A DNA stretch of 64,000 bases. It comes from an uncultured Clostridia bacterium (GTDB lineage Bacteria > Bacillota > Clostridia > Christensenellales > CAG-314). Each line of letters starts with the position of its first letter. The stretch's first letter is position 1. Below are positions 50,981 to 61,469 of this stretch, piece by piece. The translations under genes and the position numbers were made by a program. Location: contig CAKQEP010000003.1 in NCBI GenBank assembly GCA_934230325.1, positions 62,001 to 126,000 on the forward strand, read 5' to 3'. Below the pieces are notes generated by a model that was not told the DNA's origin, made no database searches, and worked only from the letters and a program-made list of their open reading frames with translations.

Positions 50981-51025
50981 CGTTGGTTTTTTTGGTTTTG
51001 TTTGCATAAAAGCAAACGAGAGAGT

Positions 51026-54000
51026 TTATTCGCCTTCTACTTTGCCTTCGTTTGCGGCGGGGGTAGCGGGGGTGGCTACGACTTCGCCCGTTTCTTTTTG
51101 GATAAGCGCGCCGTCGGCGTTTAATCCGTACTTGGCGTTTGTTTCGGCTACGACAAAGGTTGTGAGAGCGGCGCAGTTTTCAAACGCTCCCGCACCTATT
51201 TCTTCTACTGCCGCGCCTATTTCCACGCTCTTAAGTCCGCTGTTTGCAAAGGCTCCGTTACCTATTACCTTTGTGCTTGCGGGCAATGCAATGCTTTCCA
51301 ACGCCGAGCATCCGTCAAAGGCGTGCGCTCCGAATCCTACAAAGTTTTGGCTGAGTACGGTGACGGTCTTAAGGTCTTTACAACCCGCAAAGGCGTAAGA
51401 CTCCGTTGCTGCGGTCAACGTTTCCGTGACTGCGCCGCCCACCTTAAACAACCACGACGGCAACGTAATTTCCGTAAGTCCGCTGTTTGCAAAGGCGTAC
51501 TTACCTATTTCCATAACCATATCGGGCAAAGTGATTTCCTTAAGGGATACGCAGTTTTTAAACAAACTATCGGCAATAACAGCCAACGCGTTGGTCAAAA
51601 CGACTTCTTCGAGTTGAGCGCAATCTTCAAACGCGCCCGCGCCGAAAGAATAAACTTTGCTTGCGTTGACGGACTTGATAGCCGTACCCGCAAAGGCTTT
51701 TGACTGTATGTTTGCGACGCTTTGCGGCAATTCGATAGCGGTAAGCGGTGTTTTGAAAAACGCTTCCGCTCCTATGGTCTGAAGCGTTGCGGGCAACGTG
51801 ACGCTTTCCAAAGCGGAGTTTTTAAAGGCGTACGCGCTGATTTCTACCATATTCACGCAGTAAGACAAGTCGATTTGTTTAAGCGCGGCGCAATCTTCTG
51901 CAAAGGAAACGGGTAATTTAGCGATAGCGGCGTTTACCGTGATTGTTTTGAGAGAAAGGCAACCCTTAAACAACTGACTGCCTAAATTGTCGCTATTTGT
52001 CACCATAGATATATCGGCTGTTTCTATTGCGCAAGCAGGCGCAGAGATTCCTCTGCCGTCGTTATAACTCGAAAACGCGCCTTTGCCTATGACGTAAACC
52101 GTAGCGGGCAACGCAAAGTTGCTGTCGCCTTGATATCCGTTGTAAACAATCTTTTTGAGAGAAGGACAGCCTGCAAAGGTCAATGCGCCGATGCCTTGCA
52201 AGTTTGCGGGGAGATAAACTTCTTCGAGTTTTGTGCAAGCCGCAAACGCGCCTGCTTCCCCAGAGAGATTAGTCACGGCTTTGTCCTTATTGTCAGAAAG
52301 GTTTATTACGCTATTTGGCAATACTGCCTTTTTGATACCCGAGTTTTTAAACGCCTGATAACCTACCCACGTGACTTGGTTGCAATTTGAAAAGTCGATT
52401 TCTTCGAGTTTGGAAGTGCCGGAAAACGCGCCGTTCATGACGTGAACGAGTTGAGAATTTTCCTCTATTGTGACTTTTTCAAGTTGCGCGCAACCCCTGA
52501 ATGCGAAGTCTTCAATTTCCTGAAGGGCGGCGTGTATCAACAGATTTTTGAGTTGAGCGCAATTTTCAAACGCTTTGCTACCGATTCTTGTTACCGTTGC
52601 GGGAATATTGACGCTTTCTAACGCCGTCTTCATAAACATATTGTTGGTAATAACGGTAGTGCCGTCCGCAATGGTAACTTTTTTGAGAGAAGTACAACCG
52701 CTGAACAAGCTTTGCGACTTTTTGCCGTCGGTGATTTTTACGTTGATTGTCGCTTCCGCGAGCGAAGTGCAACCCATAAATACGTTATTACCCAAATCCG
52801 TCACGCTTTCCGGAATGACTATCGACTGCAATTTTTTGCAATTTTGAAACGCGCCCGTAGCCAAAGTCGTCAAACTCGCAGGAATGGTAAATTGTTTAAT
52901 GGCGCAACCATAAAACGCATAACTTTGAATGGTTGTCAATTGCATGTAGGTTGCGGGTTTGAGAGTAGTACCGTCTTCCTGATATACTGCGGACCACGTA
53001 CCGTCTGCCGCATTTTGTTTGGTTTCGTAAAATACTACTTCTTCGAGAGCGTTGCACTCATAAAAAGCGTTCGAGGAAATAACTTTAACCGTGTCGGGTA
53101 GATAAACTTTTTTGAGCGTCCCTATTTGATAGAAAGACTTCTCGTTTACGCCTGCCGAGCCTGCGGGAACGACATATTCTGCGCCTATACTACCAAAAAC
53201 ATAAACTATCGTTTTACCGTCCGCGCGATAAAGTATGGGGAGAGTTCCGTCAACCTTAAAGTTTTTGTTGTCGGGAGATACGGTAATTTTGTTAAGATTG
53301 GGTAACCATGCCAGCCAGCCGGCAACGTCGCCCGTGATAGAAGAAGACAAAACTACTTCTTCTATGGCGGCTTCGTCAAATGCGCTTGAATCCACGTAAA
53401 TATCGCCGCTTGTCGTTTCGGGGAAAACAAACTTGGTCAGATTTTCGCAATAAGCAAACGCGCAGCTTTCGATTGATTCGAGGTCGCATTTGCCGATAGC
53501 GTCGGCGTCAACGCCGTCCGCCGCCGTATACGTCTTGAACACAACTTCGGTAAGTTCATAGCTGTCGGCAAACACGTCGCAATCGATTAAAGTAAGCGTT
53601 GCGGGCAATATGACGCGCTCGAGCTTAGAACCGCTAAATGTTTGTTCGAGAAGTTCTGTGATGCCAAAGGGTATTTCGATTTCCGTCAGTCCGCAACCTG
53701 CAAAAGCACAGTCGGCGATTTCCGTTACGGAGGAAGGAATGACAAAGTTTGTCAAAGACGTACAACTGACAAACGCCTCGTACGCGATAGAAGTAGGCTT
53801 GCAACCCTCTGCAAAAGTCACCGTTTCGAGTTTGCTTGCTCTGCCTAAACCGGCGATGACTTTAATGCTTGCGGGCAACTCGATTTCCGTAACGTTTGTA
53901 CCTCTAAATACTTCGCTGCCTAATTGAGCGATTTTTATATCCTTGTCAAAAACAACCGAACTGACGTTGGAAGAGTCAAACGCGCATGCGCTGATAGTGG

Positions 54001-57000
54001 TAACGTTTTTGCCTATATAAATCGAGCCGTCGGTGAGATGTTGACAATATGCGTAAGCATAAAGACCTATGCTCTTGACCGAAGTAGGCAAATTGATTTT
54101 TGTCAACTTGTTGAGAGCGCGGAAAGCGTGTTGAGCAATCGTTTCGAGTTTGCTGTTTTCGCCAAAATTGAGATACATAAGGTTGCCGGTATATTTTGCG
54201 GCGGCAGTCGCTCTTGTAAAGACGTAACTACCCGTCACAATTACGCTGTCGGGGATATTAGCCGTGACGAGAGTGTCGCAACCCGCAAACAGATAAGAAG
54301 TGAGTTTTTTCATTCTTTCCGGCAAAGAAATTTCCGTAATTGCGGTGTTTTCAAACACGTTGCCCGTTTTTTCGTCAAAACCGATGTCTTTTGCCGTCGC
54401 AAGGTCGGTTGCCGCGTCAAAGGTGACGGTAGCCAGCGTTTTGCAGTCCGCAAAGGCACGCCCGCCGACAAAAGTGACCGTTTCCGGAATAGCAATCGCC
54501 GTAAGTTTTGCGCAACCCGCAAACGCTTCCGCGCCTATTGACGCAAGGTTTTTGGGCAAGGAAATTTTTTGAAGGTTTACGCAGTCTTTAAAGGCTTGGT
54601 CCGATATGGTCAAACTTGTAGTTATGCCGTTGGTAAAGACTACTTCCTTTACGCGGGTGTTTTTTGCAAACGCTCTCGCGCTGATTTTGGTCAACGTTGC
54701 GGGAAGGTCCAAAACCGCGTCTTGCTCTATTGCGGCAACGCAGATAAGTTCCGCTTTGTTTCCGTCGGCGTCAAGCGCATACAGAATACCGTTTTCCTGA
54801 GCAAAAGAGGTGTTGCCTTCTGCGATGTTTATCGTTTTGAGTTGGCCGCAACCGTCAAAGACAAGCATATCTTGATTTTCTGCGCCGAGAGTCGTGAGTT
54901 TTGCGGGCAACGTCACGGTTTGAAGTTGTTGACAACCCCTAAACGCATAGTTGCCTATGCTTGTCAATACGCTTTGGTCCGCAAAAACGACTTCTGTAAG
55001 AGCGTGACAGTTTTCAAACGCGCTCGCGCCTATTTTCTGCACGTTTTTGCCTACGGTCACTTTGGTAAGGAACACGCGGTTTGCAAAGGTGTTGTCGGCA
55101 ATTTCCAAAACGGTGTCGGGAATGACGTATTCGCCCGTTTTTGTTTTGGGATAGAATATGATTCTTGTTTTGGCTTTGTCGTAAATTACGTTGTCTTCCG
55201 CCGAGTAGTTTTGGTTGTTTGCGTCGATGACAAAGGTTGTCAAGTTGTCGCCGAATACGTTAACCAAGTCAAAGGCGGGAACGTCTGCGCCTATTGTGAG
55301 CGCAGTCACGCTAAAGTTGTAAGGCATATTAGGAATTCTGACGTCGGCAAAAGCGTAGTTGTCAAAGTTTAAGGTAGGTACGTCTTGCCCTTCTGCCTTT
55401 TGTCCGTTGCTGTTGACGGTGACCGTCTTGAGAAGGCTGTTGCCGCCAAAAGCATTTATTTCTATAGCCTGAACGTTGGGCGCTAATACCACTTGTTTGA
55501 GATAAGTGCAACCGTAAAAGGCTTTTTCCCTAATGGTGAGTTTGGGATCGTTTGCCTCTCCCGTAAACTCAACTTCAAAGGAGGCGTCGGTGCAACCCGC
55601 AAACGCATAAGCGCCGATTTCCGTCACGTATCCCGGGAAGGTCACTTTGGCAAGTTTTACGCAGTTTTCAAAGGCGTGCGGGCCTATCTTGCTTATTTGC
55701 GTCGGAATGACGTAGTTGCCCGTGAGTCCTTTAAGCGCCAAAGCTATGGTGTCGCCCGTAGCGTTGCATACCATACCGTCAACAGAAGTATAGTTTACGG
55801 TTTTGCCCACGATGTTGACTCTTTCGAGTTTTTCGCATCTGTAAAATTTGTTGCTGGATATTTCGCTCGTCCAAGAAGGCAAATTGATTTCTCTAACGCC
55901 GCCGCTGGAGTAGTACGCTCCCGCAAACGCTTCGTCTTCCAACATAAGGTTTGTGCCATCAACGTGGTTTTCCGTCGCAAACGTGACCACTTCCAACTTA
56001 TAAGACGCATAAATCGCTCTTCTTTCTACGCGAGTAACGGTAGACGCGATGGTGAGTCTTTTTACAGTGGATTGCGTGCAGTTGCGGCCGAGAACGTTTA
56101 CTTTCCAGTACTCAAACACGTCGCCGTTTTCGTCCTCTCCGATTTTAACGTTTATCGTTTCGGGCATTACGTATTCTTCTATTTGGTAGGGCAAACATTT
56201 GAGTTCTACGCCGCGCTCGCCTTCTATGTTGTTTTTATACATCGCTCCCAAAGCCGAAGCATACGCTCTTTCGTGGTTGCCGCGCACGTAATATACGTCG
56301 AACTCGACGATGTTGCGGCAGCCGTTGAATGCAGAACCGGTGTTGTACGCGCCGTTTGTACCCCACTCTATATATTGAACGGTGTCGGGGATTCTCAATA
56401 CTTTGAGAGGTGCGTTGATAAACGCGCCGCCGTCAATTTCCAAAACGGGCAAGCCGTTGTATTTGTCGGGTATCGTAAGGTCTTTGACGAGAGATATGGT
56501 TGTTTTGACTCTCGTCAAGGTGTACGCCGTTCCGCCGAGTATCGGGTTAAACTCGAATACGTCGACAAAGTGCGCGTATACTTTAAGGTCGTTGGGGATT
56601 CCCCAGTTGCCTATGCCGTCGCCAAACTGATCAGCCAACTTTGCGCCGCCGCCGTTTGGCTCTTTAAACCAACCTGCAAATATCTTGACGTTTGCGGGGT
56701 CTTTTGCAACGGGAAGTTTGTAGTTGCTGTCAAACTGAACTACACAACTGTCCGCGCCGCCTACGACTTCTCCCGTTTCGCCCGCGTCAAAGGTCACGGT
56801 GTAGGATTTTGCCGTCCATTGCGCATAAAGAACTACGTCCGCCGCCGCGTCCAAAACAATCTTTTGGTATTCCGGACCTTCGGTTTCCGCCGACCAGTAT
56901 CTGAATTGATAACCGGGTCTGTTGGCGTTGCCGTCCGTACCGATATAGTCGCCCACCGCTCTGTACAAGGTTTTGTAAACGGATGCGGTGTTGTCGTTTG

Positions 57001-58972
57001 CCATAAGTTTGACTTCGTACGCAGTGACAAAAATTTCTTCCCAATCAGAAGCCGCGTCGTCAGCGTCGTAAAACCGCACCTTTACGCTGTTTTGTCCCTT
57101 TTTGGTAAGGTCGATTTTAAGACTGTACGCGTTTGAAACTATCTGCTCTGCGCCGTCGTTGACTGTTACGCCGTATTTGGTTATGCCAAATACTGCCGAC
57201 CACTTGACAAAGTTTTGCTCGTACGTTACGCCGTCTTTGAGCGTCTTTGCAAATTTCATAACTTCCGAAGTCAAGGAATCTTTGGTTGCGTCGCCGTCTT
57301 TGTGCGCGACGATGCTGACGTCAACGCTGTCGGCGGTCGTTTCTTTGCCGCTCAAACTTATGCTCGGCGTTTGCGTCGTGTATTTGTCTTGTCCGATTGT
57401 GACGGTATAACTGTCTGCGCCGCTTACAGCGTCCCAAACCAAATTGTTTCCGTCAAGCCTGAAACTGCTCACTCTGGGGGAAGCAAGTCTTGTCTTGGTG
57501 TAAGTGTAACTCACGGGTTGCGACGCGTTGTATCCGTGCGCCGTCGCGTATACCTTTATCGTGATTTCACCGTCGTATTCTCTGACGGATTTGCTCGTTT
57601 CGCTCACACAAGGCTGATACTCTCCGCCGTTTATGCTCACCATGTACCCCGTAGCGTTTTCGAGTTTGTCCCATACGAATTGCTCGGTGTCTTTGTTTAT
57701 GTTAAGCCCCGTTATATTTTCTAAATGCCTTTCAAAATTGAAAGTCTTGGAGTGCGAGGATAAATATCCGTCCGCTACCGCTTCCACGCTAAAATCAATG
57801 CCTTCCGCGCGCATATCGCAAGCGCTGAAATCAAAACTGTTGGTCGTGACTTCCCCTTTGTGGTTGTGGTCGGGATTGCCGCACTCAACCGTGACGATAT
57901 ACTTCTCTGCGCCTTCTATCGCGTTGAATTTGAGAACGCTGCCTTCAACTTCAAATACGCATACTCTCGCCAACGCTTTGTTTCTGTAATACGCCGTCGC
58001 CGTCTTGTTGTTAAACGTCACTTTGACTTGGTATTCCCCTGCGGGTTGCTGCTTAAAATCGTACTCGTAAGAAGTAGAAGAAGTGGTTTGCGTCTTTAAT
58101 ACTTCTCCGCCGCGTATTACTTCTACTTTGTAGTTTGCGGATATGCCTTTGCCGCCCCACTCTACGCCGTCTTGGTCAACCGAAACGGCGGGAGCGTCGC
58201 TCTCGTATACCGAATACAATATTTCGTTTTGCGTCAAAACTTCCGCTTTATATTGACGTGTAAGTTTTGTTGCGTCTTGGTAATCGCTGAGCCACCAACC
58301 CAAAAACGTTTTGCCTTCCTGCGTCGGCGTGGGCAAATTTTCCAAAATTCCGCCTCTGTTGGCGGTCACCTCTCCGTACTTGTTGCCGTTGTCGATAAGT
58401 ACCGCCGTAAACGTTTCGCTCACGGGATTGACAAACCGCGCGTAAAGAACAAGTTCCGCATTGACTTTGCTGTCAAAATCGTATGCGGTTTTAAACGCTC
58501 TGTCCGTGTACCAGCCCGCAAATATCTTGCCTGCCGACGTCGGATTGACGGGCTTTGACAGTTTGGAGCCTTCTGCCACGTACATCGGGGATTTGCCCGC
58601 GCTGCCTTCGGCGTTGAAACTCACCTTTACTATCTTGCCTTTTTTGCACTCGTAGGTGTTGTCTCCTATCTTCAACGTGAAACTTCCGCCGACGTATTTT
58701 CCCGTCATCGCCGTCTTTCCGTCTAAAGCGTCAAATATAAACTCTTCCTTTTTGCCGTCGTATTTGTATCCGCCCGTCTTGTCTCCGCTTATTTCTTTAA
58801 GCGTATAACCTTCCTTGCTCAATACAAACCCGTTTACCGCTTCTTCGCTTATGTTGTAATAGTACTCTCCGTATGCTTCTTGCGGCGCCTCTTTCTTTTT
58901 GCAAGACACCATCATACTCACCGTCAATACCATTACCACTACAAGCAGCAGTATCGCTCTGAATCTTTTCAT
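51026..58972 (-). CDS. Giant leucine-rich-repeat (BspA-like) surface lipoprotein
   Basis: A 2648-residue surface protein. The signal peptide ends in a lipobox with C24 (VSC, then Lys-Lys-Lys), so it should be lipid-anchored on the outer membrane face. Residues about 110-260 and 655-800 contain InlB-type B repeats (KIFAGWYTDR, TFLGWW, GYQFRYWSA, KIFAGWF). Between them lie several Ig/fibronectin-like modules that share the pattern V-x-W-x-x-V-x-G-A-x-x-Y-x-V. Residues about 830-2600 are many LRR_5 (BspA-type) repeats of about 23 residues (IGAYAFAGC, LTEIEIP). The short end repeats Pro and Ala. The family commonly binds host or other cells; the ligand is unknown. ATG 58972 has GGAGG upstream. 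Confidence 0.9.
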   Translation of the reverse strand: MKRFRAILLLVVVMVLTVSMMVSCKKKEAPQEAYGEYYYNISEEAVNGFVLSKEGYTLKEISGDKTGGYKYDGKKEEFIFDALDGKTAMTGKYVGGSFTLKIGDNTYECKKGKIVKVSFNAEGSAGKSPMYVAEGSKLSKPVNPTSAGKIFAGWYTDRAFKTAYDFDSKVNAELVLYARFVNPVSETFTAVLIDNGNKYGEVTANRGGILENLPTPTQEGKTFLGWWLSDYQDATKLTRQYKAEVLTQNEILYSVYESDAPAVSVDQDGVEWGGKGISANYKVEVIRGGEVLKTQTTSSTSYEYDFKQQPAGEYQVKVTFNNKTATAYYRNKALARVCVFEVEGSVLKFNAIEGAEKYIVTVECGNPDHNHKGEVTTNSFDFSACDMRAEGIDFSVEAVADGYLSSHSKTFNFERHLENITGLNINKDTEQFVWDKLENATGYMVSINGGEYQPCVSETSKSVREYDGEITIKVYATAHGYNASQPVSYTYTKTRLASPRVSSFRLDGNNLVWDAVSGADSYTVTIGQDKYTTQTPSISLSGKETTADSVDVSIVAHKDGDATKDSLTSEVMKFAKTLKDGVTYEQNFVKWSAVFGITKYGVTVNDGAEQIVSNAYSLKIDLTKKGQNSVKVRFYDADDAASDWEEIFVTAYEVKLMANDNTASVYKTLYRAVGDYIGTDGNANRPGYQFRYWSAETEGPEYQKIVLDAAADVVLYAQWTAKSYTVTFDAGETGEVVGGADSCVVQFDSNYKLPVAKDPANVKIFAGWFKEPNGGGAKLADQFGDGIGNWGIPNDLKVYAHFVDVFEFNPILGGTAYTLTRVKTTISLVKDLTIPDKYNGLPVLEIDGGAFINAPLKVLRIPDTVQYIEWGTNGAYNTGSAFNGCRNIVEFDVYYVRGNHERAYASALGAMYKNNIEGERGVELKCLPYQIEEYVMPETINVKIGEDENGDVFEYWKVNVLGRNCTQSTVKRLTIASTVTRVERRAIYASYKLEVVTFATENHVDGTNLMLEDEAFAGAYYSSGGVREINLPSWTSEISSNKFYRCEKLERVNIVGKTVNYTSVDGMVCNATGDTIALALKGLTGNYVIPTQISKIGPHAFENCVKLAKVTFPGYVTEIGAYAFAGCTDASFEVEFTGEANDPKLTIREKAFYGCTYLKQVVLAPNVQAIEINAFGGNSLLKTVTVNSNGQKAEGQDVPTLNFDNYAFADVRIPNMPYNFSVTALTIGADVPAFDLVNVFGDNLTTFVIDANNQNYSAEDNVIYDKAKTRIIFYPKTKTGEYVIPDTVLEIADNTFANRVFLTKVTVGKNVQKIGASAFENCHALTEVVFADQSVLTSIGNYAFRGCQQLQTVTLPAKLTTLGAENQDMLVFDGCGQLKTINIAEGNTSFAQENGILYALDADGNKAELICVAAIEQDAVLDLPATLTKISARAFAKNTRVKEVVFTNGITTSLTISDQAFKDCVNLQKISLPKNLASIGAEAFAGCAKLTAIAIPETVTFVGGRAFADCKTLATVTFDAATDLATAKDIGFDEKTGNVFENTAITEISLPERMKKLTSYLFAGCDTLVTANIPDSVIVTGSYVFTRATAAAKYTGNLMYLNFGENSKLETIAQHAFRALNKLTKINLPTSVKSIGLYAYAYCQHLTDGSIYIGKNVTTISACAFDSSNVSSVVFDKDIKIAQLGSEVFRGTNVTEIELPASIKVIAGLGRASKLETVTFAEGCKPTSIAYEAFVSCTSLTNFVIPSSVTEIADCAFAGCGLTEIEIPFGITELLEQTFSGSKLERVILPATLTLIDCDVFADSYELTEVVFKTYTAADGVDADAIGKCDLESIESCAFAYCENLTKFVFPETTSGDIYVDSSAFDEAAIEEVVLSSSITGDVAGWLAWLPNLNKITVSPDNKNFKVDGTLPILYRADGKTIVYVFGSIGAEYVVPAGSAGVNEKSFYQIGTLKKVYLPDTVKVISSNAFYECNALEEVVFYETKQNAADGTWSAVYQEDGTTLKPATYMQLTTIQSYAFYGCAIKQFTIPASLTTLATGAFQNCKKLQSIVIPESVTDLGNNVFMGCTSLAEATINVKITDGKKSQSLFSGCTSLKKVTIADGTTVITNNMFMKTALESVNIPATVTRIGSKAFENCAQLKNLLIHAALQEIEDFAFRGCAQLEKVTIEENSQLVHVMNGAFSGTSKLEEIDFSNCNQVTWVGYQAFKNSGIKKAVLPNSVINLSDNKDKAVTNLSGEAGAFAACTKLEEVYLPANLQGIGALTFAGCPSLKKIVYNGYQGDSNFALPATVYVIGKGAFSSYNDGRGISAPACAIETADISMVTNSDNLGSQLFKGCLSLKTITVNAAIAKLPVSFAEDCAALKQIDLSYCVNMVEISAYAFKNSALESVTLPATLQTIGAEAFFKTPLTAIELPQSVANIQSKAFAGTAIKSVNASKVYSFGAGAFEDCAQLEEVVLTNALAVIADSLFKNCVSLKEITLPDMVMEIGKYAFANSGLTEITLPSWLFKVGGAVTETLTAATESYAFAGCKDLKTVTVLSQNFVGFGAHAFDGCSALESIALPASTKVIGNGAFANSGLKSVEIGAAVEEIGAGAFENCAALTTFVVAETNAKYGLNADGALIQKETGEVVATPATPAANEGKVEGE

Positions 58973-59219
58973 TGACTTAATTTACCTCCGTCTTTTTTTT
59001 AGTTTTTTCTATGTCTTAACGTACGCTCGGGACAAAGCCTACGTTTAAACCAAAATTGTACCGTTGCGTTTTGTTGTTTGCTTTTTGTTGTTTGGTTTTG
59101 TTGGTTGGTTTTGTTGGTTTTTACCTTTACGCATAAGGCGAGCTGCGTGTTTTTGTTGATTGCTTTTTGTTGGTTGTTGCCTATACGCATATAGTACTTG
59201 CGTATTCTTTCTTTCGCTT

Positions 59220-59390
59220 GCACAAGGTTCACTTCCGTGCGATTTCGTCGCAGCACCGCCCAAAGGCTTGTCGGTATATATTCATATACCGCCTACGCCC
59301 TACAGCGGGCTGCTCCTCTCCAACAAAATGCTTGCATTTTGTTGGGTTTTTAGGGGTACTACCATTGCAAATTTTTTCCTCATAATGACA
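59220..59390. repeat. Dispersed inverted-repeat element, copy 2
   Basis: It begins gcacaaggttcacttccgtgcg and ends cataatgaca, matching the ends of the copy at 28643 with more mutations; its interior carries a different, longer insert. A preceding segment cctatacgcatatagtacttgcgt (from 59181) is also shared, inverted, with copy 3. Confidence 0.5.
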
Positions 59391-59420
59391 AGTAACGCAC
59401 CGTGCTAAACTATTTTAAAG

Positions 59421-59556
59421 TGTCATTGCGAACAAAAATTTACCATTAGAAAAATTTTGTCCTTATGAAGTAAATTTTTTGTGTGGCAATCTCGCGGAAG
59501 CGGTCCTTGTGCAATCAAAACTATTAGCACGCACGTATTATATGCGAATAGGTAAA
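59421..59556. repeat. Dispersed inverted-repeat element, copy 3 (opposite orientation)
   Basis: It reads tgtcattgcg at one end and ggcaatctcgcggaagcgg...ccttgtgcaatc at the other, the reverse of copy 1. The inverted repeat aaaaatttac (59434) / gtaaattttt (59470) with outer attgc/gcaat pairs forms its core hairpin. The flank cctattcgcatataatacgtgcgtgc continues the homology. Confidence 0.6.
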
Positions 59557-60046
59557 GAGTATAGTTTGTTGTAGCCTCAATAAAGTAAGGATACTCGTAG
59601 CCCCCAAACTTTAACGGGAGCAACAAACTTTATATCGTTATTTTACGTTTTTTTGTATTAAAAAAATCCGCAAGAACAAAATTACGAATTTTTATCTTCG
59701 TTTTCTTTTGCGGATTTAAACTGCTTTGTTTTTATTAAGTATTAACATATTGTTTTGCGTTTTTTACGCGGTGTTTGTTTTCACTGCGTAAATTTGTCCA
59801 AATCTACCAAATTGACTATTTTACGCAGTTTGTGCCTTTGTCTTTTCCCTTTTGTATATCTTTTGCTTTCTATCTCTCACATAGGCTAAATATAAGGAGT
59901 TTCTCTTACCCCCCCCCGTCAGAAATTCAACACAAGCATAATAGCACTTTTCACACTTTGTTGTCAAGCGTAATTTAGCGCAATAATGTGAAAAAATAAC
60001 TTTTTTTTAATTTTTTTAAACTTTTTTATCTTTTTGCCGTCAAAAA

Positions 60047-60069
60047 ATGCCGTACAAATCCGACGGCAT
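60047..60069 (-). terminator. Terminator of the deoB-cdd-pdp operon
   Basis: A 7-base stem (ATGCCGT / ACGGCAT) with a 9-base loop followed on the minus strand by T6, about 100 bases after the pdp stop. Confidence 0.7.
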
Positions 60070-60167
60070 CACAAAAAATCACAAAATTGAAAACAAATCG
60101 TTACAGTTACAAACTCAAAAGACAAAGTGCCGCCCGCTACCCCGTTTGGCGAGTTTAAGCAAACAAA

Positions 60168-61469
60168 TTAAACTATGCGGTCGATGACGGAATTTTGTAC
60201 GGCGGGTTTGTCGGGCGTCACTGCAAAACTACTCAAAAACTCGTTTTTGGCGGCGGCAAACTTGCTTTTGTCCGTTGAAAAAAGCGTTGCGATTAAATCT
60301 CCTTTTTTTACTTTGTCGCCCGTTTTTTTGCTCAAAACTATCCCCGCAAGATAATCTATCCCGTCTTCTTTTTTGGCTCTGCCCGCTCCCAAAAGCATTG
60401 CGGATTTGCCTATCTTTTCCGCATCGGTTTTGCCTACGTATCCGTCGGCGGCGGCAAAAATCTTTTCCTGCGGAACAGCGGCAAAAATATCGTCGGTTTT
60501 TTCCAACACCGACGCGTCGCCGCCCTGCGCCGCTATCATTTGTTTGAATTTTTTGTACGCCAAACCGTTTTTAAGCGATTCCGCCGCTTTTTTGCGGCAC
60601 TCGTCGATACTGCCCAAATTTGCCAAAAACATCATGTTTGCGGCAATTTCTACGGCTTCTTCCGTGAGGTCTTTTGCGCCTAATCCTTTAAGCGTTTTTG
60701 CCGCTTCCGCAACTTCCAAAAGGTTTCCGACGGCGTTGCCGAGAGGTACGTCCATATTTGTGAGCAACGCAACTACCTTGCGCCCCGCGCCCTTGCCTAT
60801 CTTTACCATTTCCGTCGCAAGTTTAATCGCAAAATCCTTGTTTTTGCTAAAACTTCCGCTACCGACTTTGACGTCAAGAACTATCGCGTCCGCTCCCGCC
60901 GCAATTTTTTTGCTCATAATACTGCTGACGATGAGCGGAATACTCTCCACCGTCGCAGTGACGTCGCGTAACGCGTACATCTTTTTGTCGGCGGGGTCTA
61001 TATCCCCCGACTGACCTATTATGCTCGCGCCGACGTCGTTTACCGTTTGAATAAATTGCTCGCGGGAAAGGTCGGTTTTAAAACCGCTTATCGACTCCAA
61101 CTTGTCAATCGTGCCGCCGGTATGTCCCAACCCCCTACCGCTCATTTTTGCGACTTTTACGCCGCACGCCGCCGCTATCGGAACAGCAATAAGAGATATT
61201 TTGTCACCGACGCCGCCGGTGCTGTGTTTGTCAACCTTTACGCCGCGTATCGCCGACAAATCGGTTTTTTCGCCGCTGTCCGCCATAGCCAAAGTAAGGT
61301 CTACCGTTTCCCTTTCCGTCATTCCGTTGATACAAACCGCCATCAAAAAAGCGGCGGTTTGGTAATCGGCTATACTGCCGTCCGTTACGCCTTTGACAAA
61401 AAACTCTACTTGCTCTTTGGTCAACTCTTTTCCGTCGCGTTTGTCGCGTAAAACGTCATACGTATTCAC
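60168..61469 (-). CDS. pdp: Pyrimidine-nucleoside phosphorylase
   Basis: Phosphorolysis of uridine, deoxyuridine or thymidine to base and (deoxy)ribose 1-phosphate; 433 residues, standard for the family. The opening MNTYDVLRDKRDGKEL, the phosphate loop KVDKHSTGGVGDK (about 78-90) and GRGLGHTGGTIDKLESI (about 111-127) are intact. The start is GTG 61469 with GGAGG upstream and a 4-base overlap with cdd. Last gene of deoB-cdd-pdp, where released pentose 1-phosphate goes to DeoB. A strictly thymidine-specific enzyme is less likely given the Firmicute-type sequence. Confidence 0.93.
   Translation of the reverse strand: MNTYDVLRDKRDGKELTKEQVEFFVKGVTDGSIADYQTAAFLMAVCINGMTERETVDLTLAMADSGEKTDLSAIRGVKVDKHSTGGVGDKISLIAVPIAAACGVKVAKMSGRGLGHTGGTIDKLESISGFKTDLSREQFIQTVNDVGASIIGQSGDIDPADKKMYALRDVTATVESIPLIVSSIMSKKIAAGADAIVLDVKVGSGSFSKNKDFAIKLATEMVKIGKGAGRKVVALLTNMDVPLGNAVGNLLEVAEAAKTLKGLGAKDLTEEAVEIAANMMFLANLGSIDECRKKAAESLKNGLAYKKFKQMIAAQGGDASVLEKTDDIFAAVPQEKIFAAADGYVGKTDAEKIGKSAMLLGAGRAKKEDGIDYLAGIVLSKKTGDKVKKGDLIATLFSTDKSKFAAAKNEFLSSFAVTPDKPAVQNSVIDRIV

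Larger units (their letters stand above)
58973..60167. other. Repeat-rich intergenic region upstream of the giant LRR gene
   Basis: No gene is supported in these 1.2 kb. Contents from left to right: the leader of the LRR gene; a G/T-rich low-complexity tract (about 59060-59125, tttgttg repeats); two dispersed-repeat copies (about 59220-59390 and 59421-59556); a hairpin with arms aaatccgcaa (59667) and ttgcggattt; an inverted repeat actgcgtaaa/tttacgcagt (about 59789-59831); a run of nine C (59909-59917); an AT-rich stretch; and the pdp terminator (60047-60069). Confidence 0.7.

Noticed and set aside
58999..59626. Short open frames in the repeat-rich region
   Set aside because: They follow the low-complexity T/G tract and the repeat copies, have no ribosome-binding sites and look like no protein.
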